Shown here: piece by piece, positions 54,089 through 62,567 of the stretch | How positions within the stretch are numbered: the stretch's first letter is position 1 | How the letters are laid out: every line of letters starts with the position of its first letter | Assembly (NCBI RefSeq): GCF_014705605.1 | Contig: NZ_JACXIZ010000022.1 | Span: 1-64,000 of the forward strand | DNA length: 64,000 bases | Origin: Paenibacillus sabuli | Lineage (GTDB): Bacteria > Bacillota > Bacilli > Paenibacillales > Paenibacillaceae | Direction: 5' to 3' | The notes under the pieces: generated by a model | The model's database searches: none | Told to the model about the DNA's origin: nothing | The model's input: the letters and a program-made list of their open reading frames with translations, nothing else | Translations under genes and position numbers: made by a program

Positions 54089-55152
54089 TCGCCCAACCTC
54101 ACCTCCCGGCCTCTGCCGGCCGATTCATAGAGTGCGCCGAGGATCGCGATCCTGTCGACCCCTTCCTCCGGGGTATACAGCGGCTGCGACCGCCCAAGCA
54201 TGCAATCGACGAAGTGATGGATATTGCGGGCATGGGGCAGCTCGTGCGGCGGTGTCAGACGAGGCGCGATGTCGCACAATGCGCCTGCAAGCTCCGTCAT
54301 CAGCTTCAGCTCGGCGTTGCGCAGACTGCAGCCGGCCTGCGTACCGCGCAGCTCGACGAACTTGATATCCTCCTCCACATTGGCGGCCCAACTGAATTCG
54401 AGCTGCAGCGAGGCGCCATTGTCAAAACGAATGAAGCCGGTCGCCAGGTCCTCCACGTCGAAGGTGCCGCCCTCGACGAGGGTGCCGAAGCGCGCGTCGG
54501 GAGACACCGCGATCGTCGAATCGGCGAACTTCGTGTAGGTCGCACCGCTGACGGCGATCGGCCGCGGATTGCCCATCAGCCAGATGGCGACATCGAGCAT
54601 ATGTACGCCCAGATCGATCAGCGGCCCGCCACCGGACAGCGCCTTGGTCGTGAACCAGCCGCCGCGGCCCGGAATGCCGCGTCGCCTCAGCCAACCGGCC
54701 CGAGCCGTATAGATCTCGCCCATTGCGCCGGTATCGATGTATGCCTTGAGGAACCGGGCCTGCGGCGTGAAGCGATTGTTGCGCATCGCCATCAGCACCT
54801 TGCCGGCGCGCTGCGCCGCATCGGCCATCCGCCTGGCCTCCGACGGACTGATCGCATCCGGCTTCTCGCTAAAAACGTGCAGGCCCCGGTCCAGTGCCGC
54901 GACGGCGATGCCGGAATGGTAGATATTCGGCGTACAGATGTCGATCGCATCCAATTCTTCTTGCTCCAGCATCTCCTCGTAGCTGCTGTAAACGCGACGT
55001 ACGCCGAGTCGCTCGGCCTGCGCTTGCGCGGCAGGCAGATGCGTATCGCAGAGCGCGGCAATCTCGACATCCGGATTCGCCAGCCATCCCGGCGCATGCG
55101 CGCCTTCGAATATTTTTCCCGTGCCGACAATCCCGATTTTCAGCTTGCGCAT
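54085..55152 (-). CDS. Gfo/Idh/MocA-family oxidoreductase paired with ThuA
   Basis: Encodes 355 residues. The Rossmann start [19 protein letters not shown] has the GxGxxx fingerprint, and the family motif FSEKPDAIS follows at about 93-101. The substrate domain has [21 protein letters not shown], containing the usual Asp and His. ThuB-like proteins of this family convert sugars to 3-keto derivatives or the reverse with bound NAD(H). ATG 55152 has AAGGTGGG 7 bases upstream. It follows the LplC-type permease by 43 bases and is translationally coupled to the ThuA gene. Confidence 0.92.
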   Translation of the reverse strand: MRKLKIGIVGTGKIFEGAHAPGWLANPDVEIAALCDTHLPAAQAQAERLGVRRVYSSYEEMLEQEELDAIDICTPNIYHSGIAVAALDRGLHVFSEKPDAISPSEARRMADAAQRAGKVLMAMRNNRFTPQARFLKAYIDTGAMGEIYTARAGWLRRRGIPGRGGWFTTKALSGGGPLIDLGVHMLDVAIWLMGNPRPIAVSGATYTKFADSTIAVSPDARFGTLVEGGTFDVEDLATGFIRFDNGASLQLEFSWAANVEEDIKFVELRGTQAGCSLRNAELKLMTELAGALCDIAPRLTPPHELPHARNIHHFVDCMLGRSQPLYTPEEGVDRIAILGALYESAGRGREVRLGE

Positions 55153-55195
55153 GGGTAATCCCACCTTTTCTACTCGATTTGGCTTGCCCGCGCCG

Positions 55196-56080
55196 CTAGC
55201 CCTTGACGGCGCCGATGGTCAAGCCCTTGACAAAGTATTTCTGCAGAAATGCGAACAAAAACATGACCGGGAGCGAGGTAAGCACCATCATCGCGTACAT
55301 GATCGAATCCGTCGGCACCGTTGACGGATCAATTGGCTGGCCGCCCGGATCGACGCCTCCGCTCCGCACCATTTCAATGTAGCTCGTAATGTTTTTCAAG
55401 ATGAGTTGAATCGGATAGAGCGTCGGCCGATCAATGAACAATAGCGCGTGGAACGTCTCGTTCCAGTAATGCAGCGTCATCATCAGCGCCACCGTCGCCA
55501 GCGCCGGCTTCGACAGCGGGAGCACGATGTTCCAGTACACACGAAAGTCCGAGCAACCGTCGATCTTCGCCGACTCCAGCAGGGCCGGCGGAATTTCCTG
55601 AAAAAACACCCGCAGCATAAAAATTTGGAACGGCGCGGCAAAGGCCGGTACAATTAGCGCTATCAGCATGTTTTTCCAATCCAGATACTGCACGACCAGG
55701 ATGTAAAGCGGGACGATGCCGCCACTGAAAATCATCGTCACGAAAATATAAATGGAAACGGCGCCGCGATACCGGAAATCGCGCCGCGCCAGCGCATAGG
55801 CCACCATCGAGGTCACGAGCATATTGCCCGCCGTGCCGATGACCACAATCAGCATGGAATTGCGGTAGCCGGCCAGCAGCGAGCTCGGGTCCATCCAGAT
55901 GAATGCATACGCCTTCCAGGAAAACTCGGCCGGGAACAACTGATAACCGTGCGTCTGAATGACGGCGCTATCGGTCAGCGAAATCGAAATCGTCAATAGC
56001 ATCGGCAGCAGGCACATGAAGCAGAACAACAGCAAACAAGCGTGCACGACCGTCTGATGAACGGACCATCTGACGCGCAT
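55196..56080 (-). CDS. ABC importer 5: permease (LplC/YtcP type)
   Basis: Encodes 294 residues with six spans. The EAA loop reads PPALLESAKIDGCSDFRVYWNIVLPLS, and the end YFVKGLTIGAVKG fits the family. I chose ATG 56080 because GAGG sits 9 bases upstream; ATG 56086, two codons earlier, abuts the ribosome binding site. It lies 16 bases after the LplB-type permease and before the Gfo/Idh–ThuA pair. A polar insert (VRSGGVDPGGQPIDP) precedes the last spans. Confidence 0.9.
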   Translation of the reverse strand: MRVRWSVHQTVVHACLLLFCFMCLLPMLLTISISLTDSAVIQTHGYQLFPAEFSWKAYAFIWMDPSSLLAGYRNSMLIVVIGTAGNMLVTSMVAYALARRDFRYRGAVSIYIFVTMIFSGGIVPLYILVVQYLDWKNMLIALIVPAFAAPFQIFMLRVFFQEIPPALLESAKIDGCSDFRVYWNIVLPLSKPALATVALMMTLHYWNETFHALLFIDRPTLYPIQLILKNITSYIEMVRSGGVDPGGQPIDPSTVPTDSIMYAMMVLTSLPVMFLFAFLQKYFVKGLTIGAVKG

Positions 56081-56096
56081 GTCCATCCCCCTCTCT

Positions 56097-57032
56097 TTAA
56101 AACAGGCCATAATCCCGGTTGACCCGCTTGGCCAGCCAGTTCGTCCCGAGAATCATGAAAAATCCGACCACCGATTGGAAGACACCGACCGCCGCGCTCA
56201 TCGCAAAATCGCCGTTGACGGTAAGCGCTCGAAACACATACGTATCCAGCACGTCCGTCACCGGGAACAGCGCGCTGATATTGCGCGGCACGAAATAAAA
56301 TAACCCGAAGTCGGCACGCAGAATATTGCCGATGGCCAGAATGGTCAGCATCACCATCATCGGGATCAAAAACGGCACAGAGATATGGCGGATCGATTGC
56401 ACCCGCGTCGCGCCGTCGATCTCGGCCGCTTCGAACAGCTCCTTGTCGATGCTCATCAGCGCGGAATAATAGATCAGGCTGCTGAAGCCGGTTCCCTTCC
56501 ATACCGCGACAAGCGGCAAAATAATGAGCCAATACCAAGGCTCCGAGTAAAAGCTCACTTCATGTCCGGTCAGCTTGCGGATGAGCGTGGTCAGCATGCC
56601 GGTAGACGGGCCCAGCAGCGTCGTCATCATTAATCCGACGAGCACCCAGGAAAAAAAATACGGAAAAAACATGACCGATTGATACGCCTTCAGCAGCTTT
56701 TTGCTGGCAATCTCATAGAGCAGCAGCGCAAAAAGTACGCCGGCCAGCAATTCGGCTGCAATGAGAAGCGCGTTCAAGCCGATTGTGTTGCGCAGAATGC
56801 GCCAGGCATCCGCAGATTGAAAGAAAAATGCAAAATTTTCAAAGCCGTTCCACGGACTTCCGAACATCCCTTTTACCGGAACGTAATCCTTGAACGCCAG
56901 GATAATGCCGGCCATCGGAAGATACGCGAATACAAAAATCTTCAAGATGGCCGGCAACGTCATGGCAATCAACTGCCCGTTTTTTCGCAAGCTGGTATGT
57001 TTCTTGCTTCGCCGGCGCCCCCCTGTTTGCAT
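56097..57032 (-). CDS. ABC importer 5: permease (LplB type)
   Basis: Encodes 311 residues. A basic start (RRRSKKHTSLRK) leads into span 1, then YLPMAGIILAFKDYVPVKGMFGS, the EAA loop FEAAEIDGATRVQSIRHISVP, and the GTNWLAKRVNRDYGLF end. ATG 57032 has AAAGGAG 11 bases upstream; ATG 57071 has no site. The promoter module at 57088-57131 lies just upstream and is shared in form with the one before the importer 5 lipoprotein gene, so the two parts of importer 5 seem to be co-regulated although the AraC gene separates them. Confidence 0.9.
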   Translation of the reverse strand: MQTGGRRRSKKHTSLRKNGQLIAMTLPAILKIFVFAYLPMAGIILAFKDYVPVKGMFGSPWNGFENFAFFFQSADAWRILRNTIGLNALLIAAELLAGVLFALLLYEIASKKLLKAYQSVMFFPYFFSWVLVGLMMTTLLGPSTGMLTTLIRKLTGHEVSFYSEPWYWLIILPLVAVWKGTGFSSLIYYSALMSIDKELFEAAEIDGATRVQSIRHISVPFLIPMMVMLTILAIGNILRADFGLFYFVPRNISALFPVTDVLDTYVFRALTVNGDFAMSAAVGVFQSVVGFFMILGTNWLAKRVNRDYGLF

Positions 57033-57087
57033 ATATGCCCGCACTCCTTTCTTGCCTGATGGAGTCGCCATGTGACGACTCGAGCTC

Positions 57088-57131
57088 AGTATAGCGCCGC
57101 TCCCCGTCGTCGCCTACTGCAAGATCGTCCG
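57088..57131 (-). promoter_or_regulatory. Two-part activator/promoter module, copy A
   Basis: The plus strand reads AGTATAGCGCCGCT (57088-57101), 14 bases, then ACTGCAAGATCGTCCG (57116-57131). On the minus strand the first block supplies a TATACT -10 box about 50 bases before the permease start. No good -35 hexamer stands 16-18 bases upstream, so the second block probably binds an activator. Copy B at 61155-61198 has the same blocks and spacing. Confidence 0.7.
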
Positions 57132-57157
57132 AATTCGCTCCAAATGCGGCACCTTGT

Positions 57158-59428
57158 TCAGCGCGATTTCATCACGCTCCGATTTCGAAATTCGTTTGGC
57201 GTAATGCCGTTGTATTTTTTAAACAGGGTATAAAAATAATTGACATTCACGAAGCCGCTGCGCTCCGCCGCCTCTTGAACCGTTAACCCGTCACCCTCAA
57301 GCAAGGCTTTGGCCCGCTCCAGCCGATAGCGCGTGATGGACTCGCCGAGCGATTCGCCCGATGCTTTCAGGTACAGCGTCCGCAAATATTTCGCCGACAG
57401 CTCGAAGCGCTGCGCAATCAGGTCGGGGCTAAGATTCGGATTCGCATAGTCGGCTTCGACATAGGCCCGCACCTCTTGCAAAATTTCGCTGTAACGCTCG
57501 TATTTCTGCATCGCTTGCTGCGAACGGCGGGCGACATCCAGCAGCCTGGCCATCAGCATATGCAAGCGCTCCGACAACTCCTCCAGCGTCTCAAGCTCGG
57601 CAATCCGTCCCGCCAGCTCGAGAAAAGGCCCGTAGTTCATCTCGTCCGCCAGCGCCCTGTAGGGCTGCAGCCCTTCCTTCAGCGCCATCGCCAGCCGCAG
57701 CACCATCGTCTGGACAGAGGCAGCGGCGTGACCGCGCGTGCTTTCCACCAGCACGCCGCACTGCCGGCGCATGGCTTCGCCGTCACCCTCAAACAGCGCC
57801 GCAATCAACGCTTTTACCGCCTCTTCCGGAAGGTCGTATTCCTTTTTTTTGATCGCCTCGATGCGGGAGACATGCAGCAGCGCGCGCGGCCCTTCGTATA
57901 GCGTATATTCCAGCGCCTCGAAGCAGCGCGCGATACTGCTCGGGATGTCCGTCAGCTCCTCCACCCCTTCGCCCAGCGCAGCCGACAGAGACTGGCCGAG
58001 GTAGCTCGCCACCTTGTCCTGAATGTCCGCCGCGAGCCGCTCCAGGCGGATGGCAACGGCCTCGCTGTCTTGCACGTCCAGATTCAACAACAGGGCGAGG
58101 TAACCGTTGCCCAGATCGACCGCTTCATGCACGGCGTAGGGCGCCGCCAGCTCGCTGGACACGTTCATGATGCCGTAGGCCAGCAGCTCGCGGTCTGCCT
58201 GCGTATACTGCCGGCAATAGGCGGCATAGCGATCGATCTTGAAGACTACCGTCATGAAGCCCAGCTCCAGGCGGAACGCAATCTGGTACCTGGCCAGCCG
58301 CTGCCGCAGCACCTCTTCCTCCAGCTCCCGCGATGCGAGCAAGCGCAAAAACTGCTGTTTTTTGGAGAAGTCGCTATTCTTCTCGCGGTCATGCCGGGTT
58401 TCCAGCTCCCGGATTTTACGATTGAACAAGCCATAGACGAATCTGGAGATGTACAGCGCCGCCAGCACCGACAAGACGGTGACGATGCCAAAGATAACCC
58501 ACGTCCACACCACCAGTTGCTTGAACGTGCCGGCTATCGCCGCATACGGCGTAAACCGTATGTATTTCCAGTCCGGCAGCGGCGAGGACACGTACGTCAC
58601 GAGTTCCTTCCGCCCCTCTGTCGTCCGGATGAAATGACCCGCTGGCGCCTCTGCTGCGAGGATCGGGGCAATGCGCTCGTCCGCGCGCGCGCCGCTTAAA
58701 TAACCATACTCGGCATTGCCCACCACGATCTGGCCGGCGGAATCAACCACCAGCGTATTGCCGCTCACACGGGGGTCCATCGACTCGATCGTATGCTGCA
58801 GCCATTGCTGCGATACGTTGAGTACGATCGCATTGGCGATCGGGCTGGAGCTGCTGTCGTAGAAGACGAACGAATAGACGGCGTCCGTCTGCTCCAGGCT
58901 CGGGGACGAACTCGCATAGCCCTCCGGCGCCGGAATCGCCCGCGCGATCGGGCGCAGATTGGCAATCCCGCCCTCTCGCAGCCGACGTACGATGTCCCGA
59001 TCCGGAAAGTCGTCCGCCGCATACGCCTTGCCATCGAAATACATGTGTCCCGCGCGACGATTGTAAATGTAGATGGAATTCAAGAACGGCAGGTTAAGGT
59101 GAACGCTGCCGACCTGATTAAGCAGCGAGGCCATCTCGAGCTCGCTCAGGTCGGCCTGGTTCATCAGCTTCAGTACGGATGGATTGGCGTACAATTGAAT
59201 CAGCGTCATCTTGGCCGCTTCGAACATAAAGTTTGTGCTGTAGCTGATTTGCCCGAGCGCCTCTGCGGTGGAGGTCTGTACCAGCCTGACGGAATGCCGC
59301 TCGGCGCTCTTGTACATCGCCACGGACAACGCAATATTCGCCGCCATAACGATGGCGACGAACGAGAGGAATAGTTTAAAATAGCTAAGGATGGCCCCTC
59401 TTTTTCGGCGGCCGATGAACGCGGGCAT
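57158..59428 (-). CDS. Membrane-anchored AraC-family regulator of importer 5
   Basis: Encodes 756 residues. Span 1 is at about 13-36, an extracellular Cache-like sensor at 37-300, and span 2 at about 308-330. A cytoplasmic middle region of some 320 residues follows, and a C-terminal AraC HTH pair carries IAQRFELSAKYLRTLYLKASGE and AERSGFVNVNYFYTLFKKYNGITP. There is no kinase domain, so signal and DNA binding lie on one chain. It sits between the importer 5 lipoprotein and permease genes, both preceded by the same promoter module, which makes it the prime candidate to bind that module. ATG 59428 has GAGGGGGAG 7 bases upstream. Confidence 0.92.
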   Translation of the reverse strand: MPAFIGRRKRGAILSYFKLFLSFVAIVMAANIALSVAMYKSAERHSVRLVQTSTAEALGQISYSTNFMFEAAKMTLIQLYANPSVLKLMNQADLSELEMASLLNQVGSVHLNLPFLNSIYIYNRRAGHMYFDGKAYAADDFPDRDIVRRLREGGIANLRPIARAIPAPEGYASSSPSLEQTDAVYSFVFYDSSSSPIANAIVLNVSQQWLQHTIESMDPRVSGNTLVVDSAGQIVVGNAEYGYLSGARADERIAPILAAEAPAGHFIRTTEGRKELVTYVSSPLPDWKYIRFTPYAAIAGTFKQLVVWTWVIFGIVTVLSVLAALYISRFVYGLFNRKIRELETRHDREKNSDFSKKQQFLRLLASRELEEEVLRQRLARYQIAFRLELGFMTVVFKIDRYAAYCRQYTQADRELLAYGIMNVSSELAAPYAVHEAVDLGNGYLALLLNLDVQDSEAVAIRLERLAADIQDKVASYLGQSLSAALGEGVEELTDIPSSIARCFEALEYTLYEGPRALLHVSRIEAIKKKEYDLPEEAVKALIAALFEGDGEAMRRQCGVLVESTRGHAAASVQTMVLRLAMALKEGLQPYRALADEMNYGPFLELAGRIAELETLEELSERLHMLMARLLDVARRSQQAMQKYERYSEILQEVRAYVEADYANPNLSPDLIAQRFELSAKYLRTLYLKASGESLGESITRYRLERAKALLEGDGLTVQEAAERSGFVNVNYFYTLFKKYNGITPNEFRNRSVMKSR

Positions 59429-59471
59429 GCTTCCACTCCCCCTCATGATGCGCTGCCGCCCCGGCTGCAGG

Positions 59472-59491
59472 CCCGGCCGCGAACGGCCGGG
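59472..59491 (-). other. GC-rich hairpin after the importer 5 lipoprotein gene
   Basis: CCCGGCCG and CGGCCGGG form a perfect 8-bp stem with loop CGAA, 15 bases after the lipoprotein stop codon and before the regulator gene. With no T-run it is more likely a stabilising or attenuating hairpin that makes the lipoprotein transcript more abundant than the regulator's. Confidence 0.5.
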
Positions 59492-59505
59492 AGCCCGTGC
59501 CTGGA

Positions 59506-61038
59506 TTAATTCGCAAGAAACGCATCCAGTTGCTTTTGCTTCTCTGCCAGCACCTTGTCGACGCCGGCTGTTTTTAATTTGGCCAGGAACTCCTCGTACT
59601 TTTGCTCGGTCTCGTCGGCGTACATGCCCGTGTTAAACGCTGCCCGGTACTCGTTCACAATCGCAGCGCAATTCGCACTCTCGGCCTTGACCGAGTCGGG
59701 ATCGAAGCTGAACCCGAACAGCGTCGATACGGTCGCCGAGTCGTTCAACGCCTTGGTCTGCTCCCACACGTCATCCGGCTGCGTGCCGCTCACGTACGAG
59801 TTGAATTCATTGCCGAACATCCAGCCGTACGCCTTGCTGTATGGCGCGCCGGCGAGCGACTCAACGCGATTGTCGCCGACTTTTTTGTAATCGACGCCCT
59901 CGATGCCCCAGACGAGCGTATTGAACAGCTCCTTATTGGTGTTGAGCTGCTCGATCACCATCAGCGCGCGCTCGGGGTGACGGGAGGTGCTCGAGACGGC
60001 CGTCATGGTGGCGATTGCATTGGGCGAGGTCAGGATCGGTTCGCCCAGCGGAATGACGTACTGCTCGGCGTCATGCGTTTTTTTGACGATTTCTTCGATC
60101 CCCGGCATGAGCGTGGCAATCGGAGCGGCCGCATATTTCGTCGCATCGAAGGTCGGCCGAGTCAGCGCATCCTTGGCGATCAGCCCCTTCTTCTGGAACT
60201 CGGCGAGTGTGAGGATGAAGGATTTGAATTCCGGTGTCTCGTACTCGTTGAATACCCGGGGACGCGCCTCGGTCGAGCTGGCGATTCCCGGCACGTCCGT
60301 ACCGCCGATCGACTCCCACTCGTAGTAGGGGTAGAAGTAGGTAAACACTTGATTCTTCATCTGCGCGTTGTACAGTTGATCCGTGTCCGCCGCCGGCTCG
60401 CCCGCCTTCACCTGCTCCAGGAACGGGATGAGATCGGCCAGCTCACGCACGCTCGCCGGATCGAACCGATACTTATCCGCCAGCATCTTGTTGATGCTGA
60501 AGCCCGACTGTCGTGCAAAGATTTGCTGGTTAATGCTAGCGTAAATGTTGCCGTTCACCCGCGCGGCGTCCCAGATCTGCGGCTTCAGCTCGGCATATGT
60601 CTGGGGCGCGTATTCCGGCAGCAGCTCCGTCAAGTCGACGAACGAGCCCTTGGCTGCATGCTCGAAATAATTGAGGTAGTACGGCGACGTGAAGGCCAGA
60701 TCGAACTCCTCCTGCGCATTGACCATGATCGACATTTTTTGGGTATAGTCGCCGTTCGGTACTTTGATGAAATCAACGGTCGTGTTGATTTCTTTCTTCA
60801 AAATCGCATTGATTGCCGCAAAAACCGCTTCGTCGCCCGGCTTGGTCGCGCCAAAAAAATAGTACTTCAAATGAACCGGCTCGAGCGCTCCCGTCGACTC
60901 GGCGGCTGCCGAAGACGATGCATTGTCCGGCGGCGTGGAGGCGCCGTCGCTGTCCGCTTGCTCCGCACTCTGACAGCCGGCCAGCAGCAGGACTGCGACA
61001 AGCGACAAAAGAAGCATGGTACGCAATAGTTGATTCAT
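59506..61038 (-). CDS. ABC importer 5: solute-binding lipoprotein (LplA/YtcQ type, DUF3502-like)
   Basis: Encodes 510 residues. Lipobox LLAGC (Cys about 22) is followed by a Ser/Ala-rich linker. The mature part starts VHLKYYFFGATKPGDEAVFAAIN, then MSIMVNAQEEFDLAFTSPYY, and its end (KYEEFLAKLKTAGVDKVLAEKQKQLDAFL) resembles the C-terminal region of the DUF3502 binding-protein group. It should deliver an oligosaccharide to the permeases encoded at 55196-57032. The start is ambiguous: ATG 61038 gives the better signal peptide; TTG 61047 lies close to GGGG. It is preceded by a cre box and promoter module copy B. Confidence 0.88.
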   Translation of the reverse strand: MNQLLRTMLLLSLVAVLLLAGCQSAEQADSDGASTPPDNASSSAAAESTGALEPVHLKYYFFGATKPGDEAVFAAINAILKKEINTTVDFIKVPNGDYTQKMSIMVNAQEEFDLAFTSPYYLNYFEHAAKGSFVDLTELLPEYAPQTYAELKPQIWDAARVNGNIYASINQQIFARQSGFSINKMLADKYRFDPASVRELADLIPFLEQVKAGEPAADTDQLYNAQMKNQVFTYFYPYYEWESIGGTDVPGIASSTEARPRVFNEYETPEFKSFILTLAEFQKKGLIAKDALTRPTFDATKYAAAPIATLMPGIEEIVKKTHDAEQYVIPLGEPILTSPNAIATMTAVSSTSRHPERALMVIEQLNTNKELFNTLVWGIEGVDYKKVGDNRVESLAGAPYSKAYGWMFGNEFNSYVSGTQPDDVWEQTKALNDSATVSTLFGFSFDPDSVKAESANCAAIVNEYRAAFNTGMYADETEQKYEEFLAKLKTAGVDKVLAEKQKQLDAFLAN

Positions 61039-61093
61039 TCCGGTCAAGACCCCATTTCTTCAAACGATTGTTCCAGTCTGCGGCATCGCTTGG

Positions 61094-61107
61094 CGGTAAC
61101 GCTTACA
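61094..61107 (-). promoter_or_regulatory. cre-like site before the importer 5 lipoprotein gene
   Basis: The minus strand reads TGTAAGCGTTACCG, 12 of 14 cre positions with an intact core. It lies 56 bases before the start codon and about 40-55 bases downstream of the predicted transcript start. Confidence 0.55.
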
Positions 61108-61154
61108 TAGAGGGTATCGATCGCAAGCGGCGCTCCGTTGACTCGACATTTTGA

Positions 61155-61198
61155 AGTATAGCGCCGCTGCGCGCCAAAAAACACTGCAAAATCGTCCG
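61155..61198 (-). promoter_or_regulatory. Two-part activator/promoter module, copy B
   Basis: The plus strand reads AGTATAGCGCCGCT (61155-61168), 14 bases, then ACTGCAAAATCGTCCG (61183-61198): 29 of 30 bases match copy A, with the same spacing. TATACT on the minus strand would start a transcript near 61148. A further partial copy, CCGATTTTGCAGT, lies in the opposite direction at 61235-61247, and ATTCGTCCG repeats the end of the block at 61211-61219. The rest of 61039-61430 holds no gene. Confidence 0.7.
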
Positions 61199-61429
61199 GC
61201 ACGGCTTTAAATTCGTCCGGTCTGCCTCCATTATCCGATTTTGCAGTACGCCGGACAAGTCCACAGTACTCGCGCGCAAGGCGGACACCCCATGACGCCC
61301 TCCACCGGCCTGCCATCATTGATGCAAGGCGAAACGGCTGACGCCATCCTTTGGCGACGACACAAGTTACGTTCCGAGAAAGATAGACAAGTATAAACCA
61401 TAATCATATACTTTCTATTCTTTCAAGCC

Positions 61430-61461
61430 AAAAACCGACGCCGACTGAAGTCGGCGCCGGT
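61430..61461 (-). terminator. Intrinsic terminator of the esterase gene
   Basis: A 12-bp stem with one mismatch (61434-61445 with 61450-61461) and loop TGAA, 9 bases after the esterase stop codon. On the minus strand it ends in a T-run. Confidence 0.85.
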
Positions 61462-61470
61462 CCGAGGCGC

Positions 61471-62550
61471 TTACAGATGGGAAAACAAGAAATCCAGCGG
61501 CGCGGCTCCGGTATTGAACTCGTGTCCGCCCTCGAAGAGCACGGCACTGAAGCGCTCGCCGAGCCCCAACCGCTCATAGTGCGCCCGCGCCCTGGCGCTC
61601 TCCGTCAGGAAGCCGTTCGCCGCGAACACCGTATCCGCGGCGCCGCCCTCCAGATAGAGCGGACGCGGACAGATCAGGCCGCACACCTCCGCATCGAGGA
61701 AGCGGACGCCTGCGCCTGGCCACGTCCAATCCGACCACGGATACGCGTAGCGGTCGTTGACATAGCACGAGCTGACCGCAACTGCAATCCGGGGATCAAG
61801 CGCTGCTGCAAACAGCGTGTAAAACCCGCCATAGGACAGGCCGGCCATGCCGACCCGCGCAGCGTCCAGATCGGGCCGCTGCAGCAAGACGTCGAGGCTG
61901 CGCCGCAGCTTGTACAGCTCCAATCCCGCAATGGAGATGCCGAGCTGCTTGAGCCGGGTATCGATCTGCCGCCGATCGAAGCGCGGTCCGAAGCGGCCCC
62001 CTTCCCACAGCAGCAGCTGCGGCGCAAAAACCGCCGCTCCCCGCCGCACAATGCGGCGCGTCATGTCATTGTAATTGGCGGAGCCAAAGAAACCGGCCGT
62101 CAGCTCCGGCGTACCTTGTCCGCCATGCTGCGCCACCACGAGCGGGAACGGCCCTGCGCCGGGCGGGCGCAGGAAGAGTCCGTAGGCGTGCAGCCCCTCC
62201 GCCACCGGGATCGTCACCCGATAGACGGTCCCCAGCTCGTCCGCGGCCACCTGCTCGTAGCGGGCTTCGCCCGAGGCGGCTGGCTGCAGCAGCGATTGCG
62301 CCTCGAGCACTGCCGACGGCAGCCCCAGCAAGTCCGCCAGGTCTTGGCGGTACGACGTCGTACTGGCTGCATACGCCGCACAATCGGCATAATCCGGCGT
62401 GAAGTAGCGGGCACGCCGGTCCGCCGATTGGCGCTGCTGCGCGGCGATCCAGGTCTCCATCTCGTCCAATTGCGCGGCGCGATACCGATTCCCCGCATCT
62501 TCGGGTTCGCGGTACAACTGCCCTTCTCGTCCTGCGTTGTCTTCAGACAT
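61471..62550 (-). CDS. Alpha/beta-hydrolase, acetyl-xylan-esterase or dienelactone-hydrolase type
   Basis: Encodes 359 residues without a signal peptide, so it should act in the cytoplasm. A helical N-terminal part of about 120 residues precedes the hydrolase core: VVAQHGGQG (oxyanion region), nucleophile S239 in GLSYGG, D306 in GGAADTVF and H343 in GGHEFN, forming a complete triad. This layout fits carbohydrate deacetylases and other small-ester hydrolases annotated as acetyl-xylan esterases. ATG 62550 is the first choice; ATG 62562 lies immediately after GAGGAGG and could also serve. It is 17 bases after a large extracellular protein gene, suggesting a joint role in using acetylated glycans. 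Confidence 0.85.
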   Translation of the reverse strand: MSEDNAGREGQLYREPEDAGNRYRAAQLDEMETWIAAQQRQSADRRARYFTPDYADCAAYAASTTSYRQDLADLLGLPSAVLEAQSLLQPAASGEARYEQVAADELGTVYRVTIPVAEGLHAYGLFLRPPGAGPFPLVVAQHGGQGTPELTAGFFGSANYNDMTRRIVRRGAAVFAPQLLLWEGGRFGPRFDRRQIDTRLKQLGISIAGLELYKLRRSLDVLLQRPDLDAARVGMAGLSYGGFYTLFAAALDPRIAVAVSSCYVNDRYAYPWSDWTWPGAGVRFLDAEVCGLICPRPLYLEGGAADTVFAANGFLTESARARAHYERLGLGERFSAVLFEGGHEFNTGAAPLDFLFSHL

Positions 62551-62567
62551 AGTCGCGCGCATCCTCC

